DNA of 64,000 nucleotides from Streptomyces sp. PsTaAH-137 (GTDB lineage Bacteria; Actinomycetota; Actinomycetes; Streptomycetales; Streptomycetaceae): NCBI RefSeq assembly GCF_003259365.1, contig NZ_QLLY01000001.1:372001-436000 (forward strand), read 5' to 3'. A model generated the notes under the pieces. It did no database searches, had not been told where the DNA came from, and saw nothing but the letters and a program-made list of their open reading frames with translations. The position numbers were made by a program, and so were the translations under genes. Position 1 is the first letter of the stretch. The number at the start of each line of letters is the position of its first letter. Positions 9,179 through 17,843 of this stretch are shown piece after piece.

Positions 9179-9622
9179 TCACGTCGCGGACCGCGAACTC
9201 GCCCCCACGCAGAACTCGTTGCCCTCCGGATCCGCCATCAGGACATGATGGCCGTCGAAGAGCCGCTCGATCGTGCCGCCGGCCCGCACCAGCCGCTCCG
9301 CCTCCGCCACGATGCGGGACCAGCGCTCCTCCGGTGAGCCGTGACCCGGCACCCGTACGTCGATGTGCAGCCGGTTCTTCGCCGTCTTCGGCTCGCGCAC
9401 CTTCAGGATCGACAGACGCGGCCCGACCCCGTCCGGATCGCACAGCCAGGCGCCGTCGTCCTCCTCGGCGTCCTCGGGCGGCCCGAACGAGGCGACCCAC
9501 TCCTCGCGCGTCGCGAACGGCGCGGGCGGGGGCTCGTCCACGTAACCGAGCGCCGTCTTCCAGAAGTCGGCGAGCACGGTCGCGTCCGTGCAGTCGAGCG
9601 TGAGGTCGAAGGGTGTGTCCAT
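9179..9622 (-). CDS. VOC (glyoxalase/bleomycin-resistance) family protein
   Basis: 147 residues with two beta-alpha-beta-beta-beta halves typical of the vicinal-oxygen-chelate fold. The N-terminal half starts DLTLDCTDATVLADFW; the C-terminal half carries HIDVRV and HHVLMADPEGNEFCVG, where the DPEGNEFC ending is characteristic. VOC members include dioxygenases, isomerases and drug-binding proteins; no specific activity can be assigned. Start ATG 9622. The region between it and conservon 1 (9623-9869) must hold two divergent promoters. Confidence 0.85.
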   Translation of the reverse strand: MDTPFDLTLDCTDATVLADFWKTALGYVDEPPPAPFATREEWVASFGPPEDAEEDDGAWLCDPDGVGPRLSILKVREPKTAKNRLHIDVRVPGHGSPEERWSRIVAEAERLVRAGGTIERLFDGHHVLMADPEGNEFCVGASSRSAT

Positions 9623-9869
9623 GAGAGCCGACCGTAGGCGCGACCACTGACAATCCGGTCCGCCGCACCGCAACCCCACCCGATATCGCTCTGCAGTGCG
9701 AGGACTCATACCAGAGCGGGACCTCAGCCGTCCGAGTTTGGCAACTGCCCACCGCACGTACGACATCGACGACTACCGTGAGTGGCCGCCGAGCGACGCC
9801 CGGTCGTCGCCACGTGCCCTCATCAGCCCGGACCAGAGACCCCCACACCTGAGAGCCCGAGGACGCCGC

Positions 9870-11627
9870 ATGTCTCAGCTTCGCCAGCCGGCCCCACGCG
9901 CAGACCGCCGTGAAGGCGCTCGGCACGGCAAGCCGGCCGGGCGGGCCGCCGCGCCGCGACCGGCGGAGACCCACATACGGCCGCAACTGCTGCGCATCGC
10001 CGTACTGCCCCCGCTCGCGGTGGCGCTCGGCGCCTGCGCCGCCGTCATCTTCCTCGTACGGTCCACCGGCGTACGCCCCAGCACCGAACTGTGGGCCGTG
10101 CTCACCGGCGCCTGTGTCGTCACGACGGCGGCCATCCTGATCGCCGCGGTGGCCGCCGACCGCACCGCCGGCGCCGTCCACGACCGGGTCGTCGGGCTGC
10201 GCCGTGCCAGCGCCCGCGGCCAGGCCGAACTGCGCGGACTGGTCGAACAGTTGCGCAGGGGCGAGGATCCGCCACCGCGCCGCACCCCCAAGGCCCCGCC
10301 GCCGGGCGCCGACGACTTCGACAAGCTCTCCGCCGACCTGGCCCGCGCCCAGGACGTCGCGGTCACCGCCGTCGTACAGGCCACCCAGCTCTCCAGCCAG
10401 GCGGGCAGCCGGCAGAAGGTCGAGGTCTTCGTCAATCTGGCGCGGCGCCTGCAGTCCCTGGTGCACCGCGAGATCTCGATCCTCGACGAACTGGAGAACG
10501 ACGTCGAGGACCCGGACCTGCTCAAGGGCCTGTTCCACGTCGACCATCTCGCGACCCGCATCCGCAGGCACGCGGAGAACCTCGCCGTCCTCGGCGGCGC
10601 CGTCTCGCGCCGCCAGTGGAGCCACCCGGTCTCCATGACCGAGGTGATGCGCTCCGCCGTCGCCGAGGTCGAGCAGTACTCCCGCGTCAAACTGGTCCCG
10701 CCGATCGACGGGACGCTGCGCGGGCACGCCGTCGCCGACTGCATCCACCTGCTCGCCGAACTCGTCGAGAACGCCACGGTGTTCTCCGCCCCGCACACCC
10801 AGGTCCTGCTCCGCGCCAACCTGGTGACCTCCGGGCTCGCCATCGAGGTCGAGGACCGCGGACTCGGCATGCCGGTCACCGAGCAGAACAAGATGAACGC
10901 CCTGCTCACCGACCCCGATCAGGTCAACGTCGCCAGCCTGCTCCAGGACGGCCGGATCGGCCTGTTCGTCGTCTCCCAGCTCGCGCGGCGGCACGGCATC
11001 ACCGTCCGGCTGCAGACCAACATCTACGGGGGAGTCCAGGCCATCCTCGTCGTCCCGCAGGACCTGCTCGGCGCCGAGGACGGCGAGCGGGCGCCCCGGG
11101 TGCGCAAGGCCACCGCCGCGGCGACCGCCGACAGCGTGCTGGGCCCGCAGGCCGCCGCCGCTGTCACGTCCACGCCGCCCGCACGGCAGGCCCCGCCCGC
11201 CCCGCCGCAGCCGCCCGTCGCGGTGCCGCACCGGCCGGAGACGGCGCCCGCCCCGCCCGACGCCCCCAGGCCGCTGCCCCAGCGCGTCGCCGGCAGCACC
11301 CGCCCCACCCCGGCCGACGCCCTGCCCGGCATCAGCGCCGAGGACCGCGAAGCTGCCGAGCAGAGCGCGGAGGCCCCGCCCACACCCCTGGCCGGACCGG
11401 TGCGCGGCACCACGGAGCGGCCCCAACTGCCCCGGCGCAGAGCTCAGGAACACCTCGCGCCACAACTGCGCGGGGGCCCCGCACCACGCCAGGACGACGA
11501 ACCGCCCGCCGGGCACGACCCCGGCCTCATGGCGGCGTTCCAGCGCGGCATCACCCTCGCCGAGGCCGCCGATCCGCGCGAGATCCCGTACCGCGACCCG
11601 CTGGGCGGGGCCGGGAGCGGCACATGA
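9870..11627 (+). CDS. cvnA: conservon 1 CvnA: membrane histidine-kinase-like ATPase
   Basis: 585 residues from ATG 9870 (GAGGA upstream). Two transmembrane helices (about 41-63 and 73-97) anchor it, with only a very short external loop and no large extracellular sensor. A helical region with the conserved HVDHLATRIRRHAENL stretch leads to a HATPase_c domain with N-box HLLAELVENA, G1 box EDRGLGMP and G2-like GRIGLFVVSQLARRHG. The last 180 residues are a proline-rich, low-complexity tail. In known conservons CvnA recruits CvnB, C and D to the membrane and acts as a receptor-like module for the CvnD GTPase. First gene of conservon 1. Confidence 0.92.
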   Translation: MSQLRQPAPRADRREGARHGKPAGRAAAPRPAETHIRPQLLRIAVLPPLAVALGACAAVIFLVRSTGVRPSTELWAVLTGACVVTTAAILIAAVAADRTAGAVHDRVVGLRRASARGQAELRGLVEQLRRGEDPPPRRTPKAPPPGADDFDKLSADLARAQDVAVTAVVQATQLSSQAGSRQKVEVFVNLARRLQSLVHREISILDELENDVEDPDLLKGLFHVDHLATRIRRHAENLAVLGGAVSRRQWSHPVSMTEVMRSAVAEVEQYSRVKLVPPIDGTLRGHAVADCIHLLAELVENATVFSAPHTQVLLRANLVTSGLAIEVEDRGLGMPVTEQNKMNALLTDPDQVNVASLLQDGRIGLFVVSQLARRHGITVRLQTNIYGGVQAILVVPQDLLGAEDGERAPRVRKATAAATADSVLGPQAAAAVTSTPPARQAPPAPPQPPVAVPHRPETAPAPPDAPRPLPQRVAGSTRPTPADALPGISAEDREAAEQSAEAPPTPLAGPVRGTTERPQLPRRRAQEHLAPQLRGGPAPRQDDEPPAGHDPGLMAAFQRGITLAEAADPREIPYRDPLGGAGSGT

Positions 11628-11779
11628 CGCCCCGCCACGCGCGCGTGCGGCACCAGGAGATACCCGCCGGGTCCCCGCACCCCACCACCGCGTCCCCCTG
11701 TCCCCCCACTCCCAGCCCTCCCTCTCCCGTGTCCCCGACCACCAGCACCACACCGAGCAGTCCAAGGAGTCGATCCCCC
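11628..11779 (+). other. pyrimidine-rich spacer between cvnA and cvnB
   Basis: 152 nt without a gene. Positions about 11670-11750 are almost purely C/T on this strand (for example CCCCCTGTCCCCCCACTCCC). AAGGAG at 11764-11769 serves cvnB. It is the only sizeable gap in an otherwise overlapping operon. Confidence 0.6.
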
Positions 11780-12214
11780 ATGGCGAGCGATGTGCCGACG
11801 GGTCATGTGTCCGATCTCGACTGGCTGATGAGCGGCCTCGTCCAGCGCGTACCCCACACCAACAGCGCCGTGCTCCTCTCCTCCGACGGTCTCGTCAAGT
11901 CCGTGCACGGCCTGGACACCGACAGCGCCGACCACATGGCGGCCCTCGCCTCCGGCCTCTACTCACTGGGCCGCAGCGCCGGCGTCAGGTTCGGCGACGG
12001 CGGCGACGTACGACAGGTCGTCGTGGAGCTGGACTCCGCACTGCTGTTCGTGTCGACCGCCGGATCCGGCACCTGTCTCGCGGTCCTCGCCGGACGGGAG
12101 GCCGACGCCGCCGTGCTCGGCTACGAGATGGCCATGCTCGTCAAGAGCGTGCGGCCCTACCTGGTGACAGCGCCCCGGCAGGCCGCGGCCGAACCCTCGG
12201 CGATGAGGAATTGA
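11780..12214 (+). CDS. cvnB: conservon 1 CvnB: roadblock/LC7 domain protein
   Basis: 144 residues; a single Roadblock/LC7 fold from about residue 10 to 120 (LDWLMSGLVQRVPHTNSAVL at the start, then LLFVSTAGSGTCLAVLAG). Roadblock proteins of this family act as small-GTPase regulators or scaffolds (MglB-like GAPs are the best studied). ATG 11780 follows AAGGAG at 11764-11769. The stop overlaps the start of cvnC. It is a single-domain protein, unlike the duplicated CvnB of conservon 2. Confidence 0.92.
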   Translation: MASDVPTGHVSDLDWLMSGLVQRVPHTNSAVLLSSDGLVKSVHGLDTDSADHMAALASGLYSLGRSAGVRFGDGGDVRQVVVELDSALLFVSTAGSGTCLAVLAGREADAAVLGYEMAMLVKSVRPYLVTAPRQAAAEPSAMRN

Positions 12215-12588
12215 GGGTGGCGGCCCCGCAGGACGGGCCGTGGCTCGACGGTGCGGCAGGCCGCCTCGTACGCCCCTACACCGTCAGCAACGGGCGCACC
12301 CGGCCGAGCACCTCGCTCGATCTGCTCACCCTCGTCATGGCCACCGGGACGACCCCCCTCGGCTATCTGGGGCCCGAGCACGGCGAGGCGCTCGGCCTGT
12401 GTGCCCGGCCCACCTCGGTCGCGGAGATCGCCGGGCATCTGAAGCTCCCCGCAGTCGTCACCAAGGTCCTCCTGTCCGACCTCGTCGACTGCGGGGCGGT
12501 CACCGCCAAGCCCCCCACGTTCCACGAAAACCCCACTGACCGGTCCCTACTGGAGGCAGTGCTCGATGGACTACGACGACAGCTCTGA
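12211..12588 (+). CDS. cvnC: conservon 1 CvnC: DUF742 protein
   Basis: 125 residues of the DUF742 family, a winged-helix-like fold (SVAEIAGHLKLPAVVTKVLL resembles an HTH), ending in LLEAVLDGLRRQL as CvnC proteins usually do. Starts TTG 12211 or GTG 12217; the TTG overlaps the cvnB stop and GAGG lies at 12205-12208. The end overlaps cvnD by 23 bp. CvnC is a required component of the membrane complex; its biochemical role is not settled. Confidence 0.9.
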   Translation: MRVAAPQDGPWLDGAAGRLVRPYTVSNGRTRPSTSLDLLTLVMATGTTPLGYLGPEHGEALGLCARPTSVAEIAGHLKLPAVVTKVLLSDLVDCGAVTAKPPTFHENPTDRSLLEAVLDGLRRQL

Positions 12589-13165
12589 CCTGTTCCCCAC
12601 CGCGCTGAAGATCTTGGTCGCGGGCGGGTTCGGGGTCGGCAAGACGACCTTTGTCGGAGCGGTCAGCGAGATCGCTCCGCTCAGCACGGAAGAGCTGCTC
12701 ACGACGGTCAGCGCCGACACCGACCATCTCGACGGCATCGAGAACAAGGTCGAGACGACCGTCGCGATGGACTTCGGCCGGATCACCCTGGACCCCGAAC
12801 ACGTCCTCTATCTCTTCGGCACGCCCGGCCAGGAGCGCTTCTGGTTCATGTGGGACGAGCTGTCCGAAGGCGCCCTCGGAGCGGTGATCCTCGCCGACAC
12901 CCGGCGCCTGGAGGACTGCTTCGCCGCCGTCGACTTCTTCGAGGAGCGCGGCATGGGATTCATCGTGGCGGTCAACGAGTTCGACGGCTCCTACCGCTAC
13001 GAACCCGAGGAGGTGCGCGCCGCCATCGACCTGGACCCCCGGGTGCCCGTGGTGCGCTGCGACGCGCGCATCTCCAGCTCCGGCATCCAGACCCTGCTCA
13101 CCCTCGTCCGGCATCTGCTGGCCCACGCGGCGCCCGCGGCCACCGGCTACGGAGCCCACACATGA
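12566..13165 (+). CDS. cvnD: conservon 1 CvnD: Ras-like small GTPase
   Basis: 199 residues. G1/P-loop GGFGVGKTT (about 20-28), G3-region LFGTPGQERF, and VNEFD in place of the G4 NKxD. This matches the MglA-like GTPases encoded by conservons. It is the output switch of the CvnA-D complex. ATG 12566 lies inside the cvnC 3' end, implying translational coupling; its stop overlaps the ATG of the GAF protein gene. Confidence 0.93.
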   Translation: MDYDDSSDLFPTALKILVAGGFGVGKTTFVGAVSEIAPLSTEELLTTVSADTDHLDGIENKVETTVAMDFGRITLDPEHVLYLFGTPGQERFWFMWDELSEGALGAVILADTRRLEDCFAAVDFFEERGMGFIVAVNEFDGSYRYEPEEVRAAIDLDPRVPVVRCDARISSSGIQTLLTLVRHLLAHAAPAATGYGAHT

Positions 13166-13716
13166 CGTACGGCGCGACCGGGCGTCTGCTGCTGACCCCG
13201 GTCGACAAGGAAGGCCCCGAGCGGGCCCGGCGGCTGCTCCGGCTCGACCTGGGCCGCCGGCCCGAGGCCGCCTTCGACCTGTTCGCCGACCGGCTCGCCG
13301 AGGTGACCGGGGCGCCCTGCGCGATGGTCAACTTCATCGACGAGAAACGGCAGTTCTTCGCCGGACTGCACACCCCGGACGGCGGCCGCGACGGCGTCCG
13401 GCCGAGCGCGGCGAGGCGTTCCAGGGCGCGCGATCACGGCTTCTGCCCGCACGTCGTGGCGCGGCGCAGAGCGCTCGTCCTCGACGACGTGCGCGACTAT
13501 CCGCGGTTCGCGGCCAACCGGGTGGTCGACGAGGCCGGGATCCGCTCCTACCTGGGCGCCCCGCTGCTCGACGACCGTACGGGGCTCGCGCTCGGCACCG
13601 TGTGCGTGGTGGACACCGAACCGCGTCTCTGGGGTCGCTCGGGGCTCGCGACCATCAAGGAGATGGCCGGAGAGCTGATGGACGTCGTGCGCGAACGCGA
13701 CGAGCCGGCTGCCTGA
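13162..13716 (+). CDS. GAF-domain protein, fifth gene of conservon 1
   Basis: 184 residues, almost entirely one GAF domain: FDLFADRLAEVTGAPCAMVN, FCPHVVARRRALVLDDVRDY and GIRSYLGAPL...GLALGTVCVVD mark its strands. GAF domains bind small ligands or cofactors. The ATGA overlap with cvnD (13162-13165) puts it in the same operon. Many conservons end with a P450 gene; here the fifth position is a GAF protein, which may act as the ligand sensor the CvnA protein lacks (inference). Confidence 0.85.
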   Translation: MTYGATGRLLLTPVDKEGPERARRLLRLDLGRRPEAAFDLFADRLAEVTGAPCAMVNFIDEKRQFFAGLHTPDGGRDGVRPSAARRSRARDHGFCPHVVARRRALVLDDVRDYPRFAANRVVDEAGIRSYLGAPLLDDRTGLALGTVCVVDTEPRLWGRSGLATIKEMAGELMDVVRERDEPAA

Positions 13717-13817
13717 CCTGGCCGGGAACTCCCCCGTGTACGCAGCCGAGTTGACCGCCCGCGCCGAGGGCTCGCCGGGCCTGTAGGAAAGCTGCGGCGG
13801 CGCTTAAGAAAACCTCG

Positions 13818-13946
13818 ATGGACCCGGAGAGCCCTGGTGAGGAAGAGTCGGGGGCGGCGGCGGAGGACGGCCGTCACCCCCCTCTGCTTGCTACGCGGGT
13901 GGCCGCGTGCTGCCCGTGTGCGCGACGACAGGAGCCGAGCCGTTGA
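13818..13946 (+). CDS. possible 42-codon upstream ORF before tdh
   Basis: An ATG at 13818 opens a 42-residue frame rich in Glu/Ala with a cysteine pair (AACCPCA). Its stop TGA overlaps the TTG start of tdh as TTGA (13943-13946). No good ribosome site precedes it (AAGAAA only). It could be a leader peptide coupling translation to tdh, or chance. Not recognised. Confidence 0.25.
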   Translation: MDPESPGEEESGAAAEDGRHPPLLATRVAACCPCARRQEPSR

Positions 13947-14971
13947 AGGCGCTGGTCAAGGAGAAAGCCGAACCGGGACTGTGGCTGGCCGACGTGCCCG
14001 AACCGGCCGTCGGCCCCGGCGACGTACTGATCAAGGTGCTGCGCACCGGGATCTGCGGCACCGATCTGCACATCCGCGCCTGGGACGGCTGGGCGCAGTC
14101 GACCATCAGCGCCCCGCTCGTCGTCGGCCACGAGTTCGTCGGCGAGGTCGTCGGGACCGGTCGTGACGTCGCCGACATCGCCGTCGGCGACAAGGTCAGC
14201 GGCGAGGGCCACCTCGTGTGCGGCAAGTGCCGCAACTGTCTCGCCGGTCGCCGCCACCTGTGCCGCGCCACGGTCGGCCTGGGCGTGGGCCGCGACGGCG
14301 CGTTCGCCGAGTACGTGGCACTGCCCGCCTCCAACGTCTGGGTGCACCGCGTCCCCGTCGACCTGGACGTGGCGGCGATCTTCGACCCCTTCGGCAACGC
14401 CGTGCACACCGCCCTGTCCTTCCCGTTGGTCGGCGAGGACGTCCTGATCACCGGCGCCGGGCCCATCGGGCTCATGGCCGCCGCCGTCGCCAAGCACGCG
14501 GGCGCACGCAACGTCGTCATCACCGACGTCAGCGACGAGCGCCTCGACCTGGCCCGCAAGGTCGGCGTCAGCCTCGCCCTGAACGTCGCGCGGTCCACCA
14601 TCGCCGACGGCCAGCGCGAGCTCGGCCTGCGCGAGGGCTTCGACATCGGCCTGGAGATGTCCGGCAACCCGACGGCCATGCGCGACATGCTGGCCAACAT
14701 GACCCATGGTGGCAAGATCGCCATGCTCGGCCTGCCGTCTCAGGAGTTCGCCGTCGACTGGGCCCGGATCGTCACCTCGATGATCACCATCAAGGGCATC
14801 TACGGCCGCGAGATGTTCGAGACCTGGTACGCGATGTCGGTCCTCCTGGAGGGCGGCCTCGACCTCGCCCCGGTGATCACCGGCCGGTACGCGTACACCG
14901 ACTACGACGCCGCCTTCGACGACGCGGCGAGCGGCCGCGGCGGCAAGGTCATCCTCGACTGGGCCTCCTGA
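13943..14971 (+). CDS. tdh: L-threonine 3-dehydrogenase
   Basis: 342 residues, medium-chain zinc dehydrogenase. It oxidises L-threonine with NAD+ to 2-amino-3-ketobutyrate, the first step to glycine and acetyl-CoA. Seen are the catalytic-zinc segment GICGTDLHI and GHEFVGEV, the structural-zinc cysteines [15 protein letters not shown], the cofactor motif [10 protein letters not shown], and the substrate-side [11 protein letters not shown]. Start TTG 13943 has AGGAG about 8 nt upstream (13932-13936). The kbl gene for the next step follows after 52 bp, which fixes the assignment. Confidence 0.95.
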   Translation: MKALVKEKAEPGLWLADVPEPAVGPGDVLIKVLRTGICGTDLHIRAWDGWAQSTISAPLVVGHEFVGEVVGTGRDVADIAVGDKVSGEGHLVCGKCRNCLAGRRHLCRATVGLGVGRDGAFAEYVALPASNVWVHRVPVDLDVAAIFDPFGNAVHTALSFPLVGEDVLITGAGPIGLMAAAVAKHAGARNVVITDVSDERLDLARKVGVSLALNVARSTIADGQRELGLREGFDIGLEMSGNPTAMRDMLANMTHGGKIAMLGLPSQEFAVDWARIVTSMITIKGIYGREMFETWYAMSVLLEGGLDLAPVITGRYAYTDYDAAFDDAASGRGGKVILDWAS

Positions 14972-15023
14972 GGCCGGACCTCCCGAACTCTCCACGGCGC
15001 ACAAGGATTTAAGGACTCACGGC

Positions 15024-16220
15024 ATGTTCGACAACGTACGCGAAGACCTCCAGGCCACCCTCGACGAGATCGTCGCCGCGGGCCTGCACAAGCCCGAGCG
15101 GGTCATCGGCACCCCGCAGTCCGCCACCGTCGGCGTGACCTCGGGCGGCCGCCCCGGTGAGGTGCTGAACTTCTGCGCCAACAACTATCTCGGCCTCGCC
15201 GACCACCCCGAGGTCATCGCCGCAGGACACGCGGCCCTCGACCGCTGGGGCTACGGCATGGCCTCCGTCCGCTTCATCTGCGGCACCCAGGAGGTCCACA
15301 AGGAGCTGGAGGCGCGGCTGTCCTCCTTCCTCGGCCAGGAGGACACGATCCTCTACTCCTCCTGCTTCGACGCCAACGGCGGCGTCTTCGAGACGATCCT
15401 CGGCCCCGAGGACGCGGTGATCTCCGACGCCCTCAACCACGCCTCGATCATCGACGGCATCCGGCTGTCCAAGGCCAAGCGCTTCCGCTACGCCAACCGC
15501 GACATGGCCGACCTGGAGGCCCAGCTCAAGGCGGCCGACGAGGCCGGCGCCCGCCGCAAGCTCATCGTCACCGACGGCGTCTTCTCCATGGACGGCTACG
15601 TCGCGCCGCTCGTCGACATCTGCGACCTCGCCGAGGCCCACGGCGCCATGGTCATGGTCGACGACTCGCACGCCGTCGGCTTCGTCGGCCCCGGCGGCCG
15701 CGGCACCCCCGAGCTGCATGGCGTCATGGACCGCGTCGACATCATCACCGGCACCCTCGGCAAGGCCCTCGGCGGAGCCTCCGGCGGCTATGTCGCCGCC
15801 CGCGCCGAGATCGTCGCCCTGCTGCGCCAGCGCTCGCGCCCGTACCTCTTCTCCAACAGCCTCGCCCCGGTCATCGCGGCGGCCTCCCTCAAGGTCCTCG
15901 ACCTGCTGGAGTCGGCCGGTGACCTGCGCGAACAGCTCGCCGCCAACACCAAGCTGTTCCGCACGCGGATGACGGAGGAGGGCTTCGACATCCTCCCCGG
16001 CGACCACGCCATCGCTCCTGTGATGATCGGCGACGCGGCGGTCGCGGGCCGCATGGCCGAGCTGCTCCTCGAACGCGGCGTGTACGTCATCGGCTTCTCG
16101 TACCCGGTGGTCCCGCAGGACAAGGCGCGGATCCGCGTGCAGCTGTCCGCCGCGCACTCCACCGAGGACGTGAACCGCGCCGTGGACGCCTTCGTCGACG
16201 CCCGCGCGCAGCTCGCCTGA
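15024..16220 (+). CDS. kbl: glycine C-acetyltransferase (2-amino-3-ketobutyrate CoA ligase)
   Basis: 398 residues, the normal length. A PLP enzyme of the alpha-oxoamine synthase family; it cleaves 2-amino-3-ketobutyrate with CoA to glycine and acetyl-CoA. Visible are [14 protein letters not shown] near the N-terminus, [15 protein letters not shown], and the PLP-lysine segment [15 protein letters not shown]. It forms an operon with tdh. Substrate channelling of the unstable intermediate between the two enzymes is known in the family. Confidence 0.96.
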   Translation: MFDNVREDLQATLDEIVAAGLHKPERVIGTPQSATVGVTSGGRPGEVLNFCANNYLGLADHPEVIAAGHAALDRWGYGMASVRFICGTQEVHKELEARLSSFLGQEDTILYSSCFDANGGVFETILGPEDAVISDALNHASIIDGIRLSKAKRFRYANRDMADLEAQLKAADEAGARRKLIVTDGVFSMDGYVAPLVDICDLAEAHGAMVMVDDSHAVGFVGPGGRGTPELHGVMDRVDIITGTLGKALGGASGGYVAARAEIVALLRQRSRPYLFSNSLAPVIAAASLKVLDLLESAGDLREQLAANTKLFRTRMTEEGFDILPGDHAIAPVMIGDAAVAGRMAELLLERGVYVIGFSYPVVPQDKARIRVQLSAAHSTEDVNRAVDAFVDARAQLA

Positions 16221-16241
16221 CCGGTTTGGGACAATAAAGGC

Positions 16242-17144
16242 ATGATCGAAGCGCGGCGGCTGCACATCCTCCGTGCGGTGGCCGACCACCGCACCGTCAC
16301 GGCGGCTGCCGCCGCGCTCTATCTGACGCCTTCGGCGGTCTCCCAGCAGCTCACCGCGCTGGAGCAGGAGACCGGCCACAAGCTGGTCGAGCGCGGTGCC
16401 CGCGGGGTACGGCTCACCCCGGCCGGCGAGATCCTGCTGAAGCACACCAACGCCGTCCTGGCCCGGCTGGAGACGGCCGAGGCGGAGCTCGCCGCGTACA
16501 GCACCGGCGAGGCGGGCACGGTCACCGTCGCCTCCTTCGCCACCGGCATCGGCCTCGTCGTGGGCCCCGCCCTGGCCCACCTCGCCAGGACCGCACCCGG
16601 TATCCGCGTCCGCGTCCAGGACGCCGAGGGCGACGCCAGCCTGCCCATGCTGCTCGACCGCCGGATCGACGTCGCCGTCGCCGTCGAGTACCGGGGCGCG
16701 CCCGGCGCCGACGACGACCGGATCACGCGGGTGCCGCTGTACGCCGAGCCCTTCGACGCGGTGCTGCCCGTCACGCACCGGCTCGCGGACGCCGAGTGGG
16801 TGCCCGTCGCGGACCTGGCCAAGGACACCTGGATCGGCCCGTACCCCGGCAATCCCTGCCACGACGTGGTGGTCCTCGCCTGCGAGCACGCCGGGTTCTC
16901 CCCGCAGTTCGAGCATCTCTCCGACGACTTCCGCGCCGTCGTCTCGCTCGCGTCCGCCGGCGGTGGCGTCGCGCTGGTGCCGCGCTCGGCGCTGCGCGGC
17001 ATGGACCTCGCCGAGGTCGTCGTCCGGCCCATCGACGGCGTGGTGCCGACCCGCAAGGTCTTCGCCGCGGTCCGGCACGGCGCCGAGGCCCATCCGCTGA
17101 TCCGCCCCGTGCTCGACGCACTGGGGGAGGCCGCGGCGGCCTGA
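16242..17144 (+). CDS. LysR-family transcriptional regulator
   Basis: 300 residues with an N-terminal winged HTH (ARRLHILRAVADHRTVTAAA to TPSAVSQQLTALEQETG) and a periplasmic-binding-like effector domain (about 90-295). It begins 21 bp after kbl on the same strand. AAAGG lies almost directly before the ATG, with CAATAA about 12 nt upstream that could be a -10 for a short-leader transcript. Its position suggests it controls tdh-kbl, but LysR genes are usually divergent from their targets, so this is only a possibility. Confidence 0.9.
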   Translation: MIEARRLHILRAVADHRTVTAAAAALYLTPSAVSQQLTALEQETGHKLVERGARGVRLTPAGEILLKHTNAVLARLETAEAELAAYSTGEAGTVTVASFATGIGLVVGPALAHLARTAPGIRVRVQDAEGDASLPMLLDRRIDVAVAVEYRGAPGADDDRITRVPLYAEPFDAVLPVTHRLADAEWVPVADLAKDTWIGPYPGNPCHDVVVLACEHAGFSPQFEHLSDDFRAVVSLASAGGGVALVPRSALRGMDLAEVVVRPIDGVVPTRKVFAAVRHGAEAHPLIRPVLDALGEAAAA

Positions 17145-17215
17145 TCCCGGGCCCGCCGAGTCGCCCTCTCGGTGCCGCGGCCACCGACGCCTCCGGCCTC
17201 CGTAACCTGGCTGTT

Positions 17216-17244
17216 TCATATCTGGGATACCGTGCCGAATATGA
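17216..17244. promoter_or_regulatory. inverted repeat around the XRE-cupin start
   Basis: TCATAT (17216-17221) and ATATGA (17239-17244) are perfect inverted arms separated by 17 bp; the right arm includes the gene's ATG. The region is A/T-rich against its surroundings. Placement fits an autoregulatory operator for the XRE-cupin protein. Confidence 0.4.
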
Positions 17245-17843
17245 GACGCGAAAGTGGGCCGCCCGGCAGCGGCACGGAGGGGGAAGCCGACCCCGTCGAC
17301 ACCAGACTCGGCGCCCGCCTGTCCGAGCTGCGGGCCGAGCGCGGCTGGTCCCTCGGCGAGCTGGCGGACCGCAGTGGAGTGAGCCGGTCCACCCTGTCCC
17401 GCGCCGAGCGGGCCGAGATCAGCCCGACCGCGGCCCTCCTCAACCGGCTGTGTGCCGTGTACGGGCGGACCATGTCGCAGCTCCTGAGCGAGGTCGAGTC
17501 CGCCCCGGCCCAGGTGGTGCGCGCCGCCGACCAGCCCGTCTGGCGCGACGAGGCCAGCGGCTTCCTGCGCCGCTCGGTCTCCCCGCCGCTCGCGGGACTG
17601 CGCGCCGAGATCGTCGAAGGCACCCTGGAGCCGTACGGCGACATCGCCTACGACCGCCCGCCCGTCCCCGGCCTCGAACAGCACATCTGGGTCCTCGACG
17701 GCCTCCTCGACCTCACGGTGCAGAGCGTCACCCACCGCCTCGCCGCCGGTGACTGCCTCCGCTTCCGCCTGTGGGGCCCGACGCACTTCCACTGCCCCGG
17801 CCCCGAGCCCGTCCGCTACGCACTGATGGTGGTACTCCCGTGA
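17241..17843 (+). CDS. XRE-family regulator with C-terminal cupin sensor
   Basis: 200 residues from ATG 17241. The N-terminal HTH spans about 22-75 (LGARLSELRAERGWSLGELA followed by GVSRSTLSRAERAEISPT). The C-terminal cupin (about 110-200) has HIWVLDGLLDL and HRLAAGDCLRF. This architecture (PuuR/SutR-like) senses small metabolites. No Shine-Dalgarno sequence is evident, so a leaderless transcript is possible; GTG 17232 is an alternative. The GNAT gene starts within its stop codon (TGATG), so the two are co-translated. Confidence 0.88.
   Translation: MRRESGPPGSGTEGEADPVDTRLGARLSELRAERGWSLGELADRSGVSRSTLSRAERAEISPTAALLNRLCAVYGRTMSQLLSEVESAPAQVVRAADQPVWRDEASGFLRRSVSPPLAGLRAEIVEGTLEPYGDIAYDRPPVPGLEQHIWVLDGLLDLTVQSVTHRLAAGDCLRFRLWGPTHFHCPGPEPVRYALMVVLP

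Noticed and set aside
9147..11765. Very long minus-strand frame opposite conservon 1 (about 870 codons)
   Set aside because: It is a G/C-bias shadow of cvnA and the VOC gene; the translation is Gly/Arg-rich low complexity with no domain.
15009..17792. Long minus-strand frame opposite kbl-lysR-XRE
   Set aside because: Shadow frame; the plus strand carries three recognised families.
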